Assembly (NCBI RefSeq): GCF_002263215.1 | Contig: NZ_NLFK01000001.1 | Span: 372,001-436,000, forward strand | DNA: 64,000 nucleotides | Source of the DNA: Actinobacillus seminis | GTDB lineage: Bacteria; Pseudomonadota; Gammaproteobacteria; Enterobacterales; Pasteurellaceae | Direction of reading: 5' to 3' | In this document: positions 7,949-19,523 of the stretch, piece after piece | Numbering within the stretch: position 1 is the stretch's first letter | How the letters are laid out: each line of letters opens with the position of its first letter | Translations under genes and position numbers: made by a program | Notes under the pieces: model-generated | Seen by the model: the letters and a program-made list of their open reading frames with translations, nothing else | What the model was told of the DNA's origin: nothing | The model's database searches: none

Positions 7949-9715
7949 TTATTCGCTTACCGTGGTTTCAATCGCCAACTCGGTTAACGCTTGCGCATTG
8001 GCGATACTTGGCGCATCCGTCATCAAACACGCCGCAGCGGTCGTTTTCGGGAACGCAATCACATCACGAATATTTTCTGTACCGGTCAACAACATGGTTA
8101 AACGGTCTAAACCAAAGGCTAACCCGGCGTGTGGCGGTGTCCCAAATTTTAAGGCGTCAAGCAAAAAGCCAAATTTTTCCCGTTGTTCTCGTTCGTTAAT
8201 ACCCAAAATGCGGAACACGGTTTGTTGCATTTTCGGATCGAAAATCCGCACCGAACCGCCGCCAACTTCATAACCATTAATAACCATATCATACGCATTG
8301 GCAACCGCCGCTGTCGGCCGCGCTTCTAATTGCTCCGGCGTAAAATCTCTTGGTGAAGTAAATGGATGGTGCATTGCTGCTAAATTACCCTCATCATCCA
8401 GCTCAAACATTGGGAAATCAATCACCCAAAGTGGCGCCCATTGATCCAATTCGGTCAATCCAAGATCACGCCCTAATTTCAAACGCAACGCCCCCATTGC
8501 ATCCGTTGCCACTTGCCATTTATCGGCACCGAAGAACAAAATATCGTTATCTTGCGCTTGCACGCGATCCAAAAGTGCGGTCAATTTTTCTTCCGTTAAG
8601 AATTTAGCAATCGGACTTTGCACCCCATCCAAACCTTTAGCGCGTTCGTTAACTTTTAACCACGCCAAGCCTTTTGCACCATAAATACCGACGAATTGGG
8701 TATATTCATCAATTTGTTTACGCGTAATCGCGGCACCATTTGGTACACGAATCACGGTCACACGCCCATTCGCTTCATTTGCCGGACCGCTAAAGACTTT
8801 GAAATCCACATCTTTAACAATATCTGCCACATCCACCATCTCCAACGGGTTACGCAAATCCGGTTTGTCCGAACCAAAACGTTGCATTGCCTCTTGCCAA
8901 GTCATTGTTGGAAACTGACCGAGATCCACACCAATGGTGTTCAACCATAATCCATGCACCATTTTTTCCATAATAGCGCGGACTTCCGGCGCAGTTAAAA
9001 ACGAAGTTTCCACATCAATTTGGGTAAATTCCGGTTGGCGATCTGCGCGCAAATCTTCGTCACGGAAACATTTTACGATTTGATAATAACGATCAAACCC
9101 AGACATCATCAACAATTGTTTAAACAATTGCGGCGATTGTGGCAAGGCATAGAATTTACCTTTATGCACGCGACTTGGAACCAAATAATCGCGCGCCCCT
9201 TCCGGCGTTGCTTTAGTCAACATTGGGGTTTCAATATCCAAAAAGCCATGATCATCCATAAAACGACGCACAAAGCTGGTAATTTTCGCACGGGTTTTCA
9301 AACGTTGTGCCATTTCCGGGCGACGTAAATCCAAATAACGGAATTTTAAACGCTGTTCTTCCGTATTATTTTGATTAAAATCCAACGGTAGCGGCTCTGC
9401 GGCATTGTAAACCGACAAGGATTTTGCCAACACTTCTACTTCACCGGTTGCCATGTTTTTATTAATTTGATTTTCCGGACGTGCAATCACTTCGCCTTGA
9501 ATTTGAATACAAAATTCATTACGCAACGCTGCCGCCGCGGTAAGCGCCTCTTGATATTTCGGATCAAAACAAACCTGTATAACCCCTTCACGATCACGCA
9601 TATCAATAAAAATCAATCCCCCTAAATCACGACGTTTATGCACCCAGCCGCTTAAGGTCACGTTTTGCCCGATATGGCTACGATTTAAAGCACCGCAGTA
9701 ATGAGTTCGCATCAT
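7949..9715 (-). CDS. aspS: Aspartyl-tRNA synthetase
   Basis: A 588-residue class II synthetase of the bacterial type, which charges tRNA-Asp. It has an N-terminal OB-fold anticodon-binding domain ([43 protein letters not shown]), class II motif 2 in [18 protein letters not shown] (about residue 217), the bacterial GAD insertion domain in the middle, and motif 3 in [15 protein letters not shown] near the C-terminus. The length equals that of E. coli AspS. There are two adjacent ATG codons at the start; the second (MRTHYC) matches the family start. The gene is divergent from cmoA. Confidence 0.97.
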   Translation of the reverse strand: MMRTHYCGALNRSHIGQNVTLSGWVHKRRDLGGLIFIDMRDREGVIQVCFDPKYQEALTAAAALRNEFCIQIQGEVIARPENQINKNMATGEVEVLAKSLSVYNAAEPLPLDFNQNNTEEQRLKFRYLDLRRPEMAQRLKTRAKITSFVRRFMDDHGFLDIETPMLTKATPEGARDYLVPSRVHKGKFYALPQSPQLFKQLLMMSGFDRYYQIVKCFRDEDLRADRQPEFTQIDVETSFLTAPEVRAIMEKMVHGLWLNTIGVDLGQFPTMTWQEAMQRFGSDKPDLRNPLEMVDVADIVKDVDFKVFSGPANEANGRVTVIRVPNGAAITRKQIDEYTQFVGIYGAKGLAWLKVNERAKGLDGVQSPIAKFLTEEKLTALLDRVQAQDNDILFFGADKWQVATDAMGALRLKLGRDLGLTELDQWAPLWVIDFPMFELDDEGNLAAMHHPFTSPRDFTPEQLEARPTAAVANAYDMVINGYEVGGGSVRIFDPKMQQTVFRILGINEREQREKFGFLLDALKFGTPPHAGLAFGLDRLTMLLTGTENIRDVIAFPKTTAAACLMTDAPSIANAQALTELAIETTVSE

Positions 9716-9835
9716 AATGTATTCCTTTTTAATACCACTTAAATTACGTTTTATTCGACAAAATAACGTTCAAATTATACCGAAACTCAAGTTAAATACC
9801 TAAATTTATTTGAGTAGAACGCAAACTTCTTCTAA

Positions 9836-10594
<759 letters not shown>

Positions 10595-10632
10595 GATATA
10601 ATGCCCGAAACTCATTCAACAAGGATAATACT

Positions 10633-11043
10633 ATGCGAATTTTACACACCATGTTACGGGTTGGCAATTTAGATCGTTCAGTTAAATTTTACCAAGATGT
10701 ATTGGGAATGCGTTTATTACGTACCAGCGAAAACCCGGAATACAAATATTCCTTAGCATTTTTAGGTTACGACGACGAAGATAAATCTTCCGTGATTGAA
10801 TTAACTTACAACTGGGGCGTCAGCGAATACGAATTAGGCTCCGCATTTGGTCACCTTGCCATTGGTGTGGACGATATTTACGCTACTTGCGAAGCAGTTC
10901 GCCAAGCCGGCGGTAACATCATCCGTGAACCGGGTCCGGTAAAAGGCGGCACTACGGTTATCGCTTTCGTACAAGATCCGGACGGTTACAAAATCGAATT
11001 TATCGAAAATAAACAAGCGCAAGACGGATTAGGACATAATTAA
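10633..11043 (+). CDS. gloA: Lactoylglutathione lyase (glyoxalase I)
   Basis: A 136-residue glyoxalase I, which isomerises the hemithioacetal of methylglyoxal and glutathione to S-lactoylglutathione. It has the vicinal-oxygen-chelate repeats, with metal ligands in [20 protein letters not shown] (His5), VIELTYNWG (Glu56), [10 protein letters not shown] (His74) and DGYKIEFIE (Glu122). These match the Ni-dependent bacterial enzyme. The ribosome site AAGGAT precedes the ATG. Glutathione for the reaction would come from gshF elsewhere in this window. A terminator follows, and rnt begins right after it, as in related genomes. Confidence 0.96.
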   Translation: MRILHTMLRVGNLDRSVKFYQDVLGMRLLRTSENPEYKYSLAFLGYDDEDKSSVIELTYNWGVSEYELGSAFGHLAIGVDDIYATCEAVRQAGGNIIREPGPVKGGTTVIAFVQDPDGYKIEFIENKQAQDGLGHN

Positions 11044-11083
11044 TCCTTGTACCCAAAGTGTGGTCGTTTTTATAGGCTTTTTT

Positions 11084-11110
11084 AGCGTGGTTTCTGCCAC
11101 GCTTTATTTT
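11084..11110 (+). terminator. Terminator between gloA and rnt
   Basis: AGCGTGG (11084-11090) and CCACGCT (11097-11103) form a 7-bp stem with a 6-base loop, followed by TTATTTTT. Confidence 0.75.
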
Positions 11111-11123
11111 TCAAGGAGATAAT

Positions 11124-11777
11124 GTGCAACAAACCAATGAAGAAACTAATTACAACTTACTAAAAAATCGTTTCCGCGGCTATTTTCCCGTGATTATCGA
11201 CGTGGAAACCGCCGGTTTTAATGCAAAAACTGATGCCTTATTAGAGTTAGCGGCGATAACGTTAAAAATGAATGAACAAGGTTTATTGGAAATCGATCAA
11301 AAATGCCATTTTCATATTGAGCCATTTGAAGGTGCCAATATTAATCCGGAATCCTTACAATTTAACGGAATTGATATTCATAATCCGCTGCGCGGTGCGG
11401 TGTCGGAAAATATCGCTATTAGTGAGTTATTTAAAATGGTGCGCCGTGCACAAAAAGAGGCGGATTGCCAGCGTTCGATAATCGTGGCACATAATGCGGC
11501 ATTTGATCAAAGTTTTGTGATGGCGGCGGCAGAACGTACCGCTATCAAACGCAATCCGTTTCATCCTTTTGGTTTATTTGACACAGCAACCTTAAGTGGT
11601 TTTATGTTCGGTCAAACCGTCTTGGTAAAAGCCTGTCAAGCGGCAAACATTCCCTTTGACGGAAAACAAGCTCACTGCGCCCTCTACGATACTGAACGCA
11701 CCGCCGAACTGTTTTGCTATATGGTTAATCATCTCAAACAACTCGGCGGCTTTCCGCATAAAGAGGTAGAAGAATGA
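11124..11777 (+). CDS. rnt: Ribonuclease T
   Basis: A 217-residue 3'-5' exonuclease of the DEDD superfamily, which trims the 3' ends of tRNA and 5S/23S rRNA. The motifs are [11 protein letters not shown] (ExoI, with Asp and Glu), NAAFDQSF (ExoII, preceded by IVAHNAAFD) and [14 protein letters not shown] (ExoIII, DEDDh type with the catalytic His). The start is GTG at 11124, six bases after AAGGAG. An ATG two bases earlier is out of frame. A long uptake-signal hairpin follows and separates it from the convergent grpE. Confidence 0.96.
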   Translation: MQQTNEETNYNLLKNRFRGYFPVIIDVETAGFNAKTDALLELAAITLKMNEQGLLEIDQKCHFHIEPFEGANINPESLQFNGIDIHNPLRGAVSENIAISELFKMVRRAQKEADCQRSIIVAHNAAFDQSFVMAAAERTAIKRNPFHPFGLFDTATLSGFMFGQTVLVKACQAANIPFDGKQAHCALYDTERTAELFCYMVNHLKQLGGFPHKEVEE

Positions 11778-11786
11778 AACAAAAGC

Positions 11787-11836
11787 GCGGTGATTTTTTC
11801 GTCTTTTTTAATAAAAAACAAACAAAAAATCACCGC
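11787..11836. terminator. Bidirectional terminator between rnt and grpE
   Basis: GCGGTGATTTTTT (11787-11799) and AAAAAATCACCGC (11824-11836) are perfect 13-base arms, with complementary T/A-rich sequence in the loop. It contains inverted uptake-type cores and serves both converging genes. Confidence 0.85.
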
Positions 11837-11869
11837 ACTTTGCGCTATAAAAAACGGATTAAATTAAAA

Positions 11870-12457
11870 TTACGCCGCAACCATCACCATTGCCGGACGG
11901 ATGATGCGCCCATTTAAGAGATAGCCTTTTTGTAGCACCACCGTAATTTGGTTGGTTTCAAACCCTTCTGTTGGTTGCATGGAAATGGCCTGATGCAACT
12001 CCGGATTAAAGGTTTCACCCACCGCCCCTACCGGCTCAACGCCAAAACGTGCAACGGTTGCCAATAACCCTTTCAAGGTTAAATCAACACCATCAACCAA
12101 GGCTTTGACGCTTTCATCTTCGACATTTGCCGGGGTTGTTAAAGCGCGTTCTAAATTATCAATGGTTTCCAATAAATCTTTGGAAAATTTTTCTAACGCA
12201 AATTTATGCGCTTTTTCCACATCCTGTTCCGCGCGACGACGGATATTATCTATTTCCGCACGAGTACGTAGCAAAATATCTTGTTCTTTTTTGGCTGTTT
12301 CCGCCAATTTTTCTTCCAATTCCTGAACTCGAGCAATCGCTTCTTCTAAAGCATCCGTTTCTTGTTGGCTTTCTTCCGCTTGCAACTCGACATTGTTTGG
12401 TTGCATTTCTACCACTTCCGCTTCATTATTTTCAATTTTCTGTTCTTGCTCTGACAT
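11870..12457 (-). CDS. grpE: GrpE, nucleotide exchange factor of DnaK
   Basis: A 195-residue GrpE, the cytosolic co-chaperone that releases ADP from DnaK. The acidic, disordered N-terminus ([17 protein letters not shown]) leads into a long coiled coil (about 45-95, [25 protein letters not shown]), then the conserved [21 protein letters not shown]-type segment (here [20 protein letters not shown]) and the beta domain with [20 protein letters not shown] and [16 protein letters not shown]. The start ATG is near a sigma-32-like promoter (12551-12579). It is divergent from nadK, the same pairing as in E. coli. Confidence 0.96.
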   Translation of the reverse strand: MSEQEQKIENNEAEVVEMQPNNVELQAEESQQETDALEEAIARVQELEEKLAETAKKEQDILLRTRAEIDNIRRRAEQDVEKAHKFALEKFSKDLLETIDNLERALTTPANVEDESVKALVDGVDLTLKGLLATVARFGVEPVGAVGETFNPELHQAISMQPTEGFETNQITVVLQKGYLLNGRIIRPAMVMVAA

Positions 12458-12550
12458 ACTCTACTCCATTGATTAAAAATTTCAGCTATTGTAACAATAA
12501 AAATGAATACTTCAACTGCGACTTACTAGCAACTGATGTACTTTCTGTGT

Positions 12551-12579
12551 AATATAAGGATAAAACCGTTGAATTCAAG
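12551..12579 (-). promoter_or_regulatory. Sigma-32-like heat-shock promoter of grpE
   Basis: On the minus strand CTTGAA (12579-12574) is followed after 13 bases by TCCTTATATT (12560-12551), close to the RpoH consensus CTTGAA-N13/14-CCCCATNT. It lies about 95 bases upstream of the grpE start. Confidence 0.5.
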
Positions 12580-12609
12580 ATGTGATTGATTAGACAAGCA
12601 GAGATCTTT

Positions 12610-13527
12610 ATGCCGGCACGAAATTTTGTTGAAAATAACACATTACATGCATCTTTCCAAACTATTGCGTTAGTAGGCAAGCCGCGCAATGATGTGAATT
12701 TGCAAATGCACAAAAACCTGTTTCATTGGCTAAGTGAAAAAGGTTATCAGGTATTAATCGAACAGCAAATCGGCGAATATTTAGCTTTACCCAAAGAAAC
12801 TTACGCTACCTTGGATGAAATCGGCAGCCAAGCACAACTGGCGATCGTGATCGGCGGTGATGGCAATATGTTGGGCAGAGCGCGAATTTTAGCGAAATAC
12901 GATATCGCTTTAATCGGCATCAATCGCGGTAATTTAGGTTTTTTAACGGATATTGATCCGAAAAACGCTTATACGCAACTGGAAGCCTGTTTGGATCGTG
13001 GCGAATTTTTTGTTGAAGAACGTTTTTTATTGGAAGCCAAAATTGAACGAAATGCTGAAATTATTCAATCAGGAAATGCTGTCAATGAGGTCGTTATCCA
13101 TCCGACAAAAATTGCCCACATGATTGATTTTCATGTATATATTGATGATAAATTTGCCTTTTCACAACGTTCAGACGGGTTAATTGTCTCAACACCAACC
13201 GGTTCCACCGCCTATTCCTTATCTGCCGGCGGACCTATTTTAACCCCGCAACTTAATGCCATTGCCTTGGTACCTATGTTCCCTCACACGCTCACCTCTC
13301 GTCCGTTAGTTATTGATGGAGAAAGCAAAATTTCCATTCGCTTTGCCGGCTACAATACCGCGCAATTGGAAGTCAGCTGCGACAGCCAAATCGCCCTACC
13401 GTTCACACCGGATGCTGTTGTACATATTGCGAAAAGTGCCGATAAGCTCCATTTACTACATTTAAAAAATTATAATTATTACAATGTGTTAAGCTCAAAA
13501 TTAGGTTGGTTAAAAAACGTTGCCTAA
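12610..13527 (+). CDS. nadK: NAD kinase
   Basis: A 305-residue NAD kinase, which phosphorylates NAD to NADP using ATP. It has the catalytic [11 protein letters not shown] motif (about residue 78), [21 protein letters not shown], and the glycine-rich [23 protein letters not shown] segment that binds NAD. The ATG at 12610 gives the normal family length; the frame is open upstream to a TTG with no ribosome site. recN follows, in the same gene order as in E. coli (grpE-nadK-recN). Confidence 0.96.
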   Translation: MPARNFVENNTLHASFQTIALVGKPRNDVNLQMHKNLFHWLSEKGYQVLIEQQIGEYLALPKETYATLDEIGSQAQLAIVIGGDGNMLGRARILAKYDIALIGINRGNLGFLTDIDPKNAYTQLEACLDRGEFFVEERFLLEAKIERNAEIIQSGNAVNEVVIHPTKIAHMIDFHVYIDDKFAFSQRSDGLIVSTPTGSTAYSLSAGGPILTPQLNAIALVPMFPHTLTSRPLVIDGESKISIRFAGYNTAQLEVSCDSQIALPFTPDAVVHIAKSADKLHLLHLKNYNYYNVLSSKLGWLKNVA

Positions 13528-13548
13528 AATTTTCTAAAAAAATCCTTT

Positions 13549-13587
13549 ACTGTATATAAAAACATGTATAAACTAATATTTATACAG
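13549..13587 (+). promoter_or_regulatory. LexA-like SOS box upstream of recN
   Basis: CTGTATATAAAAACAT (13550-13565) matches the LexA consensus CTGTATATATATACAG at 13 of 16 positions, and a second half-site TATTTATACAG ends at 13587. Both lie just upstream of recN, a gene that is LexA-regulated in E. coli. Confidence 0.6.
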
Positions 13588-13601
13588 TGGAGGATTTCAT
13601 T

Positions 13602-15278
13602 ATGTTAGCTCAACTCACCATTAACCAATTTGCTATCGTTCATCATCTTGATATTGAATTTGCCCAAGGAATGTCCGTCATTACCGGCGAAACCGGCGCA
13701 GGAAAATCCATTGCAATTGACGCACTCGGGCTTTGTTTGGGGCAACGTACCGATATTGGTATGTTAAGAGAGGGAGAAGAACGAGCCGATATTTGTGCCA
13801 CTTTTCATATTGAACCAACCAATCCGGCGTACCAATGGTTAGCACAACATGAACTACAAGATCCTGATTTTCCCGAAAATTGTATTTTACGCCGCATTAT
13901 CAATCATGATGGGCGTTCTAAAGCCTTTATTAACAGCATCCCTGTATCGGCAACGCAATTAAAAGACCTTGGTCAATATTTAGTTCAAGTCAATGGGCAA
14001 CATAGCTCACAATTTTTGCTCAAAAACGACTACCAACTACAATTGTTAGATAGCGTATGTGCACACACCTCCTTATTAGCTCAGATGCAACAATCCTATC
14101 GCACATGGAAACTACTGCACCAACAAGTAAAAAACTTTCAGCAACAATGCGCTGAAAATCAGGCGAAAAAGCAATTGCTACAATACCAAGTGGAAGAATT
14201 GGATGAATTTAACCTCAAACCGGATGAATATACTGTATTGGAAGAAGATCATAAGCGATTATCCGCCAGCGAAGAATTGCTTTCAGCTTCACAAGCTGCC
14301 TTGCAATTACTCTGCGAAAATGACGACTTTAGTATCGATAATTTGTTGCATAAAGCCAACCAATATATTGATGAATTGTGCGATCTCGATCCGAGTTATA
14401 CCGATATCCAAAAAATGCTACAAGAAGCCTTAATTCAAGTACAAGAAGCGGCCTCTGAAATTCAGCATTTATCTTCTCGTATTGATCAAGATCCGGCATT
14501 GCTGCAAGAGATCGAACAGCGTATGACCCAAGCGTTACAATTAGCGCGCAAGCACAATGTAAAAGCGGAAAACTTAGCAGAATTACACCGCACTTTAAAG
14601 CAAGAACTGCAACAACTAACGGATTTTTCCGAAAGTGAAAGCGAATTAATCGCACAAGAAAAAGCAGCTTATGAAGCCATGCTCAATGCTGCTGCGACGT
14701 TAAGCCAAAGTCGTCGCTTAGGCGCGGAAAAACTTGCAGCGCAAGTTACTAAAACGATTAAAAAACTCGCCATGGAAAACGCCGAATTTTCTATTAATTT
14801 GCAATCAGAAAAAACGTCAGTCTCTGCAAACGGAATGGATGAGATAACCTTTATGTTGCGCGCCAATTTAGGGCAATCACCACAACCGTTAGCAAAAGTC
14901 GCATCCGGCGGGGAATTATCGCGCATTGCTCTCGCATTGCAAGTATTAAGTTCCGATAAATCAAATATTCCAACCTTAATTTTTGATGAAATAGATGTTG
15001 GTATTAGTGGCGCTACCGCGAGTGTCGTCGGAAAACTGTTGCGTCAATTAGGGAGAAAATGCCAAGTCATTTGCGTTACCCATTTACCGCAAGTCGCTTG
15101 CCAAGGAAATCATCATTTTATCGTAGAAAAATCGGTGGTAAATCATAAAACTGAAACAAAAATGACCACTCTTTCTGCGCAACAACGCGTAAAAGCGCTG
15201 GCAAAATTGCTCGGTGGCAGCAAAATTACGGAAAGTGCCTTGGCAAACGCACAAGAAATGTTGGACTTGGTGTCATAA
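13602..15278 (+). CDS. recN: DNA repair protein RecN
   Basis: A 558-residue SMC-like ATPase for double-strand break repair. It has an N-terminal Walker A motif in ITGETGAGKSIAIDAL (about residue 30), a central coiled-coil region (about 150-370), the ABC signature in VASGGELSRIALALQ (about residue 430), and Walker B in TLIFDEIDVGISG, followed by the switch histidine in VICVTHLPQVA. The ATG at 13602 lies nine bases after GGAGG; an upstream in-frame GTG lies on top of that ribosome site. The length matches E. coli RecN (553). Confidence 0.96.
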   Translation: MLAQLTINQFAIVHHLDIEFAQGMSVITGETGAGKSIAIDALGLCLGQRTDIGMLREGEERADICATFHIEPTNPAYQWLAQHELQDPDFPENCILRRIINHDGRSKAFINSIPVSATQLKDLGQYLVQVNGQHSSQFLLKNDYQLQLLDSVCAHTSLLAQMQQSYRTWKLLHQQVKNFQQQCAENQAKKQLLQYQVEELDEFNLKPDEYTVLEEDHKRLSASEELLSASQAALQLLCENDDFSIDNLLHKANQYIDELCDLDPSYTDIQKMLQEALIQVQEAASEIQHLSSRIDQDPALLQEIEQRMTQALQLARKHNVKAENLAELHRTLKQELQQLTDFSESESELIAQEKAAYEAMLNAAATLSQSRRLGAEKLAAQVTKTIKKLAMENAEFSINLQSEKTSVSANGMDEITFMLRANLGQSPQPLAKVASGGELSRIALALQVLSSDKSNIPTLIFDEIDVGISGATASVVGKLLRQLGRKCQVICVTHLPQVACQGNHHFIVEKSVVNHKTETKMTTLSAQQRVKALAKLLGGSKITESALANAQEMLDLVS

Positions 15279-15377
15279 TATAGGTAACGCCATAATGGGT
15301 AAAAACATGGTATGAACAAAGTCTATAGTGAAAAACGGCAGGACGGACAAGGGAAAAAATATAATAGAAAAACCATT

Positions 15378-15410
15378 GTAAAAAAGAGTTGGCATATCAT
15401 GCCAACTCTT
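15378..15410 (-). terminator. Terminator of aroA
   Basis: A perfect 12-bp stem AAGAGTTGGCAT / ATGCCAACTCTT with a 3-base loop (15384-15410) is followed on the minus strand by TTTTTT. Confidence 0.9.
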
Positions 15411-15439
15411 ATCTGCAAGAGGATTAACCATCCTACATC

Positions 15440-16735
15440 TTAACGAAGACTAATTTTTTCAAACTCGCTAAAATAGGATGGGAACGTTTTAGTAGTACAT
15501 TTCGGATCTAAAATAGTCACCGGCGTATCCGATAAAGCAACTAATGAAAAACACATTGCCATCCGATGATCATTGTACGTTTCAATTTCTGCCGCCTGAA
15601 ATTTATCTAATGCCAACGGTTGAATACGAATAAAATCCTCACCCTCCTCCACTTCTGCACCAATTTTCCGCAGTTCTGTCGCCATTGCACTTAAACGATC
15701 GGTTTCTTTTACTCGCCAGTTATAAATATTGCGGATAACCGTTTCACCACGCGCAAATAACGCGGTAGTGACAATGGTCATTGCCGCATCAGGAATGTGG
15801 TTCATATCCATATCAATGCCATTCAATTCGTCGCGTTCTGCTTGAATAAAATCCTCTCCCCATGTAATTTTCGCTCCCATTTTTTCCAGCATATCAGCAA
15901 ACAAGCGGTCGCCTTGAATAGAATGTTTACCAATTCCCGTCACTTTCACTTTTCCTTTAATCGCCGCAGCAGCCAAGAAATAAGAGGCGGAAGAGGCATC
16001 TCCCTCCACCAAATATTTTGCCGGCGCAATATAGGATTGATTTCCTTTGACTAAAAAGGTTTGATAGTCTTGATTGACTACATTCACACCAAAATCTTTC
16101 ATCATAGCAAGAGTAATATCAATATAAGGCTTGGAAACCAATTCACCGATAATTTCAATTTCCATATCTCCCTCTGCCAAGGGGGCTGACATTAAAAGTG
16201 CAGTCAAAAATTGAGAAGAAATAGAGCCGTCAACTTTAATTTTGCCACCGCGAATACCGGAATTACGGATAGCGATCGGCGGATACCCCTCATTTCCCAA
16301 ATATTGAACATCCGCGCCCGCTTGCTGCAACGCATCCACCAAGTGCTTAATCGGACGTTCTTTCATCCGCGGCTCACCGGTTAATACCGCCTCCGCCGGC
16401 GCCTTTCCTTTTAAACATAATGCCGCTGTCAACGGTCGCATTGCTGTTCCCGCATTACCTAAAAACAACGATAATCCGTCTTGCCACTGAAAAGCGCCAC
16501 CAACACCCTCAATGGTACAAATGCGTTTATCTTCCGAAAGTTGATAATTGACACCTAATGCCTTCAACGCATTTAACATATGACGAATATCGTCGCTGTC
16601 TAATAAATTGGTCACTTGTGTTGTACCTTGTGCTAAGGCTGCCAACAATAATGCACGATTGGATAAACTTTTTGAGCCGGGTAAGTTAATCTCGCCTTCA
16701 ATTTGTTTAATAGGCAATAAAGTTAATTTTTCCAT
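15440..16735 (-). CDS. aroA: 3-phosphoshikimate 1-carboxyvinyltransferase (EPSP synthase)
   Basis: A 431-residue EPSP synthase, the sixth step of the shikimate pathway to chorismate. The family signatures are present: [18 protein letters not shown] (Lys and Ser bind shikimate-3-phosphate), [18 protein letters not shown] (the PEP-binding LGNAGTAxRPL motif), EPRMKERPI, and [17 protein letters not shown] near the C-terminus with the conserved NDHRMAM. The glycine-alanine form of the NAGTA loop is the common glyphosate-sensitive class I type. It is a single-gene unit, divergent from tyrP, and both act in aromatic amino acid supply. Confidence 0.97.
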   Translation of the reverse strand: MEKLTLLPIKQIEGEINLPGSKSLSNRALLLAALAQGTTQVTNLLDSDDIRHMLNALKALGVNYQLSEDKRICTIEGVGGAFQWQDGLSLFLGNAGTAMRPLTAALCLKGKAPAEAVLTGEPRMKERPIKHLVDALQQAGADVQYLGNEGYPPIAIRNSGIRGGKIKVDGSISSQFLTALLMSAPLAEGDMEIEIIGELVSKPYIDITLAMMKDFGVNVVNQDYQTFLVKGNQSYIAPAKYLVEGDASSASYFLAAAAIKGKVKVTGIGKHSIQGDRLFADMLEKMGAKITWGEDFIQAERDELNGIDMDMNHIPDAAMTIVTTALFARGETVIRNIYNWRVKETDRLSAMATELRKIGAEVEEGEDFIRIQPLALDKFQAAEIETYNDHRMAMCFSLVALSDTPVTILDPKCTTKTFPSYFSEFEKISLR

Positions 16736-16821
16736 GTCCTGTTCCGATAATAATCAATAGGTTGTTTTTTCCGTTGTTTTGCCAGTTTAACGGTTCAGCA
16801 TAAAATTACAATCAATTTTAA

Positions 16822-16837
16822 TGTGATCCATGTCATT
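16822..16837. promoter_or_regulatory. Weak CRP-like site in the aroA-tyrP intergenic region
   Basis: TGTGATCCATGTCATT has a perfect left half (TGTGA), but the right half matches TCACA at only three of five positions. It lies just upstream of the TyrR box. Confidence 0.25.
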
Positions 16838-16840
16838 ATT

Positions 16841-16858
16841 TGTAAATAAATAATTACA
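16841..16858. promoter_or_regulatory. TyrR box upstream of tyrP
   Basis: TGTAAATAAATAATTACA fits the TyrR consensus TGTAAA-N6-TTTACA with one mismatch. It lies 75 bases upstream of the tyrP start. tyrP is a TyrR target in enterics, so regulation by aromatic amino acids is likely. Confidence 0.7.
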
Positions 16859-16933
16859 ATAGTAAAAATTATAGTACAATTTTATTTTCTCTCTGATAGA
16901 ATAGCATTCTTCTCATTTTATCTAAGGTCTAAT

Positions 16934-18142
16934 ATGAAAAACAAAACTCTTGGAAGTGCCTTAATTGTTGCAGGCACAACAATTGGTGCGGGAATGCTTG
17001 CTATGCCGCTCACTTCAGCCGAAATGGGCTTTGGTTATACACTACTTTTATTATTCGCATTATGGATTTTACTTTCTTATAGTGCATTATTATTCGTGGA
17101 AGCCTATCAAAAAGCAGCTCGCAAAGATGCAGGGATTGCTACCCTTGCCGAACAACATTTTGGTGTTATCGGGCGAATTTTAGCCACATTATCCCTCATT
17201 ATTTTTATGTACGCGATTTTAACCGTGTATGCCCTTGGTGGCGGTAATTTGCTGGAACCATTTCTCAGCTTCGCCGGAGAAAATGCCGGAACGCTGGCGA
17301 TTATTGCGTTCGTTGTCATTTTTGCAATTGCGGTAACCATTGGAACCCATGCGGTTGATGCATTTACTCGTATTCTGTTCACCATCAAAATATTCGCTTT
17401 TTTATTCGTACTATTTATGATGTTGCCAAAAGTGACCATGGAAAATTTAGGTGCAATGCCACTGCAATATTTACTGATTATTTCTGCCAGCCCCGTATTT
17501 TTCACCTCTTTCGGTTTCCATGTAGTCATTCCGAGTATTAATAATTATCTTGATGGTGATGTGCGCCGCTTACGCATTGCCATTATCATCGGTACTGCCA
17601 TTCCGTTGGTTACCTATATTTTATGGCAAATGGCGACCCATGGTGTATTCAGTCAAATGCAATTTGTGGAAATTATCCGTAAAGATCCAACCTTAAACGG
17701 TTTAGTAGAAGCCACTTATCAAGCCACCGGCAGCAATTTTATCAGCGGCGCAGTCCGTTTATTCTCTGCCTTGGCGTTGGTCACCTCGTTTTTAGGCGTC
17801 TCCTTATCCTTACTGGACTGTATAGACGATTTGTTAAAACGCGCCAAGGTCAATACCAATCGTATCGTATTAAGTTTACTGACTTTCGTACCGGTATTAT
17901 TATTCGCGCTATTTTATCGTGACTTCTTGGCTGTACTCACTTACGCTGGTCAAATGTTCACTTTCTACGGATTAGTACTTCCGGTAGGGATTGTGTGGGT
18001 ATTGCGCAGAAAATATCCGGATTTACCTTATCGCGTAATGGGCGGCAATTTGGCACTGCTCTTGGCATTAGTGTTAGGTTTATTGATTATGAATGTTCCA
18101 TTCTTAATCGAAAACGGATTATTACCAAAAGTCGTCGGCTAA
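16934..18142 (+). CDS. tyrP: Tyrosine-specific transporter
   Basis: A 402-residue member of the hydroxy/aromatic amino acid permease family (TyrP/Mtr/TnaB), an inner-membrane proton symporter with about 11 helices. The N-terminus KTLGSALIVAGTTIGAGMLAMPLTSAEMGF is the family signature, and ASPVFFTSFGFHVVIPSINNYLDGD is the conserved mid-segment. The length is like that of E. coli TyrP (403). The TyrR box upstream supports the tyrosine assignment over Mtr. It shares a bidirectional terminator with convergent hisC. Confidence 0.92.
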   Translation: MKNKTLGSALIVAGTTIGAGMLAMPLTSAEMGFGYTLLLLFALWILLSYSALLFVEAYQKAARKDAGIATLAEQHFGVIGRILATLSLIIFMYAILTVYALGGGNLLEPFLSFAGENAGTLAIIAFVVIFAIAVTIGTHAVDAFTRILFTIKIFAFLFVLFMMLPKVTMENLGAMPLQYLLIISASPVFFTSFGFHVVIPSINNYLDGDVRRLRIAIIIGTAIPLVTYILWQMATHGVFSQMQFVEIIRKDPTLNGLVEATYQATGSNFISGAVRLFSALALVTSFLGVSLSLLDCIDDLLKRAKVNTNRIVLSLLTFVPVLLFALFYRDFLAVLTYAGQMFTFYGLVLPVGIVWVLRRKYPDLPYRVMGGNLALLLALVLGLLIMNVPFLIENGLLPKVVG

Positions 18143-18161
18143 TATTTAAGCTCAACCAACA

Positions 18162-18194
18162 AAAAAGCGATAAATATAATGTTTATCGCTTTTT
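18162..18194. terminator. Bidirectional terminator between tyrP and hisC
   Basis: AAAAAGCGATAAA (18162-18174) and TTTATCGCTTTTT (18182-18194) are perfect 13-base arms, T-rich on either strand's exit. Confidence 0.88.
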
Positions 18195-18216
18195 ATATCA
18201 GAAAATTTCTACCGAA

Positions 18217-19314
18217 TTATTTACCTAATACCTTGCAAAGTGCGGTAAAAAATTGATCATTTTCGTGCGGTAAACCAATACTGACGCGCAAATGATTTGG
18301 CATTCCATAACCGGCAATCGGACGTACGATCACCCCTTCATGCAATAAGGCTTGATAAATTGGCTGCGCCGGTTGTTTTAAATCAACGGTGATGAAATTG
18401 CCTTTAGATGGAATATACTTCAACTGATGTGCATCAAAAAAAGCTTCATAACGTTTCATTTCTTGACGATTATTTTCAGCAACTTTTTCAATAAAATCAT
18501 CATCTTGCATCACCGCTATCGCCGCTACCAATGCAAGGCTGTTGCAGTTAAACGGTTGGCGCACACGATTAAGCAAATCAGCAATTTCAGGATGCGATAC
18601 CGCATAACCGATACGCAAGCCTGCCAATCCATAGGCTTTAGATAAGGTGCGACAAACAATTAAATTTGGGAATTTTTTCGCTAACTCAAAAGAATTTAAC
18701 CGCTCTTTTTCATCCGTAAATTCCGTATAAGCCTCGTCTAACACCACAATCACATTCGCCGGGACTTTATCTAAAAAGACTTCCACTTCTTCTTGAGATA
18801 AAAAATTACCCGTCGGGTTATTTGGGTTAGCAATATAAATTAATTTAGTTTTTTCGTTAATCGCTTGTGCAAACGCCGCTAAATCATGTCCCCAATCTTT
18901 TGCCGGCACTTCGCGTGCAATCGCATTGATGGCACGGGTCACTAACGGGTACACGATAAACGCATATTGTGAATAAATAATTTCGTCTTTCTCGCCGGCA
19001 AAAGTATGAGCAAACAACTCGATCAAATCGTTGGAACCATTCCCTAATGTAATCTGATTCGCTTGTAACCCAAATTTTTTCGCGATCGTGGTTTTCAGCT
19101 CAAAGCCATTAGCATCAGGATAACGGGTCAGATCATTTAGTTGTCGGATAATCGCCTGTTTTGCGCTTTCCGGAAAACCAAGCGGATTTTCGTTGGACGC
19201 CAGTTTAATAATATTTGAAATACCTAATTCACGCTCAAGCTCTGCAATCGGTTTACCGGCTTGATAAGGCGCTAACGTTTTCACACCCTCATTGGCGATA
19301 TTGATAAATTGCAT
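18217..19314 (-). CDS. hisC: Histidinol-phosphate aminotransferase (HisC2 type)
   Basis: A 365-residue class II PLP aminotransferase. HisC converts imidazole-acetol phosphate to histidinol phosphate, and many homologues also act on aromatic keto acids. Visible motifs are KLASNENPLGFP, LGNGSNDLIEL, IANPNNPTG, VLDEAYTEF, the PLP lysine in RTLSKAYGLAGLRIGY and the carboxylate-binding arginine in NHLRVSIG. It is not next to other his genes, which fits a second, stand-alone copy as in H. influenzae, where (from memory) hisC2 lies directly beside serC. Here the two are separated by a 4.9-kb island. Confidence 0.92.
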   Translation of the reverse strand: MQFINIANEGVKTLAPYQAGKPIAELERELGISNIIKLASNENPLGFPESAKQAIIRQLNDLTRYPDANGFELKTTIAKKFGLQANQITLGNGSNDLIELFAHTFAGEKDEIIYSQYAFIVYPLVTRAINAIAREVPAKDWGHDLAAFAQAINEKTKLIYIANPNNPTGNFLSQEEVEVFLDKVPANVIVVLDEAYTEFTDEKERLNSFELAKKFPNLIVCRTLSKAYGLAGLRIGYAVSHPEIADLLNRVRQPFNCNSLALVAAIAVMQDDDFIEKVAENNRQEMKRYEAFFDAHQLKYIPSKGNFITVDLKQPAQPIYQALLHEGVIVRPIAGYGMPNHLRVSIGLPHENDQFFTALCKVLGK

Positions 19315-19523
19315 AATTCTTCCTTTTTTATCGCTATTTTATATTTTCATCACATCAACAAATGCGGAAGTTCCGCCTTGTCTTTTTTATTTTCACGAAG
19401 CATTTATCTTAACCGATTTTGCCTAAGATTAAAAATCACTTCTTATCAATCTTGCTAATCGCTCTCAAAATGACAAGACAACGGAAAAAATCCACTAAAA
19501 TACTGCTAGAATGCGACTATTAC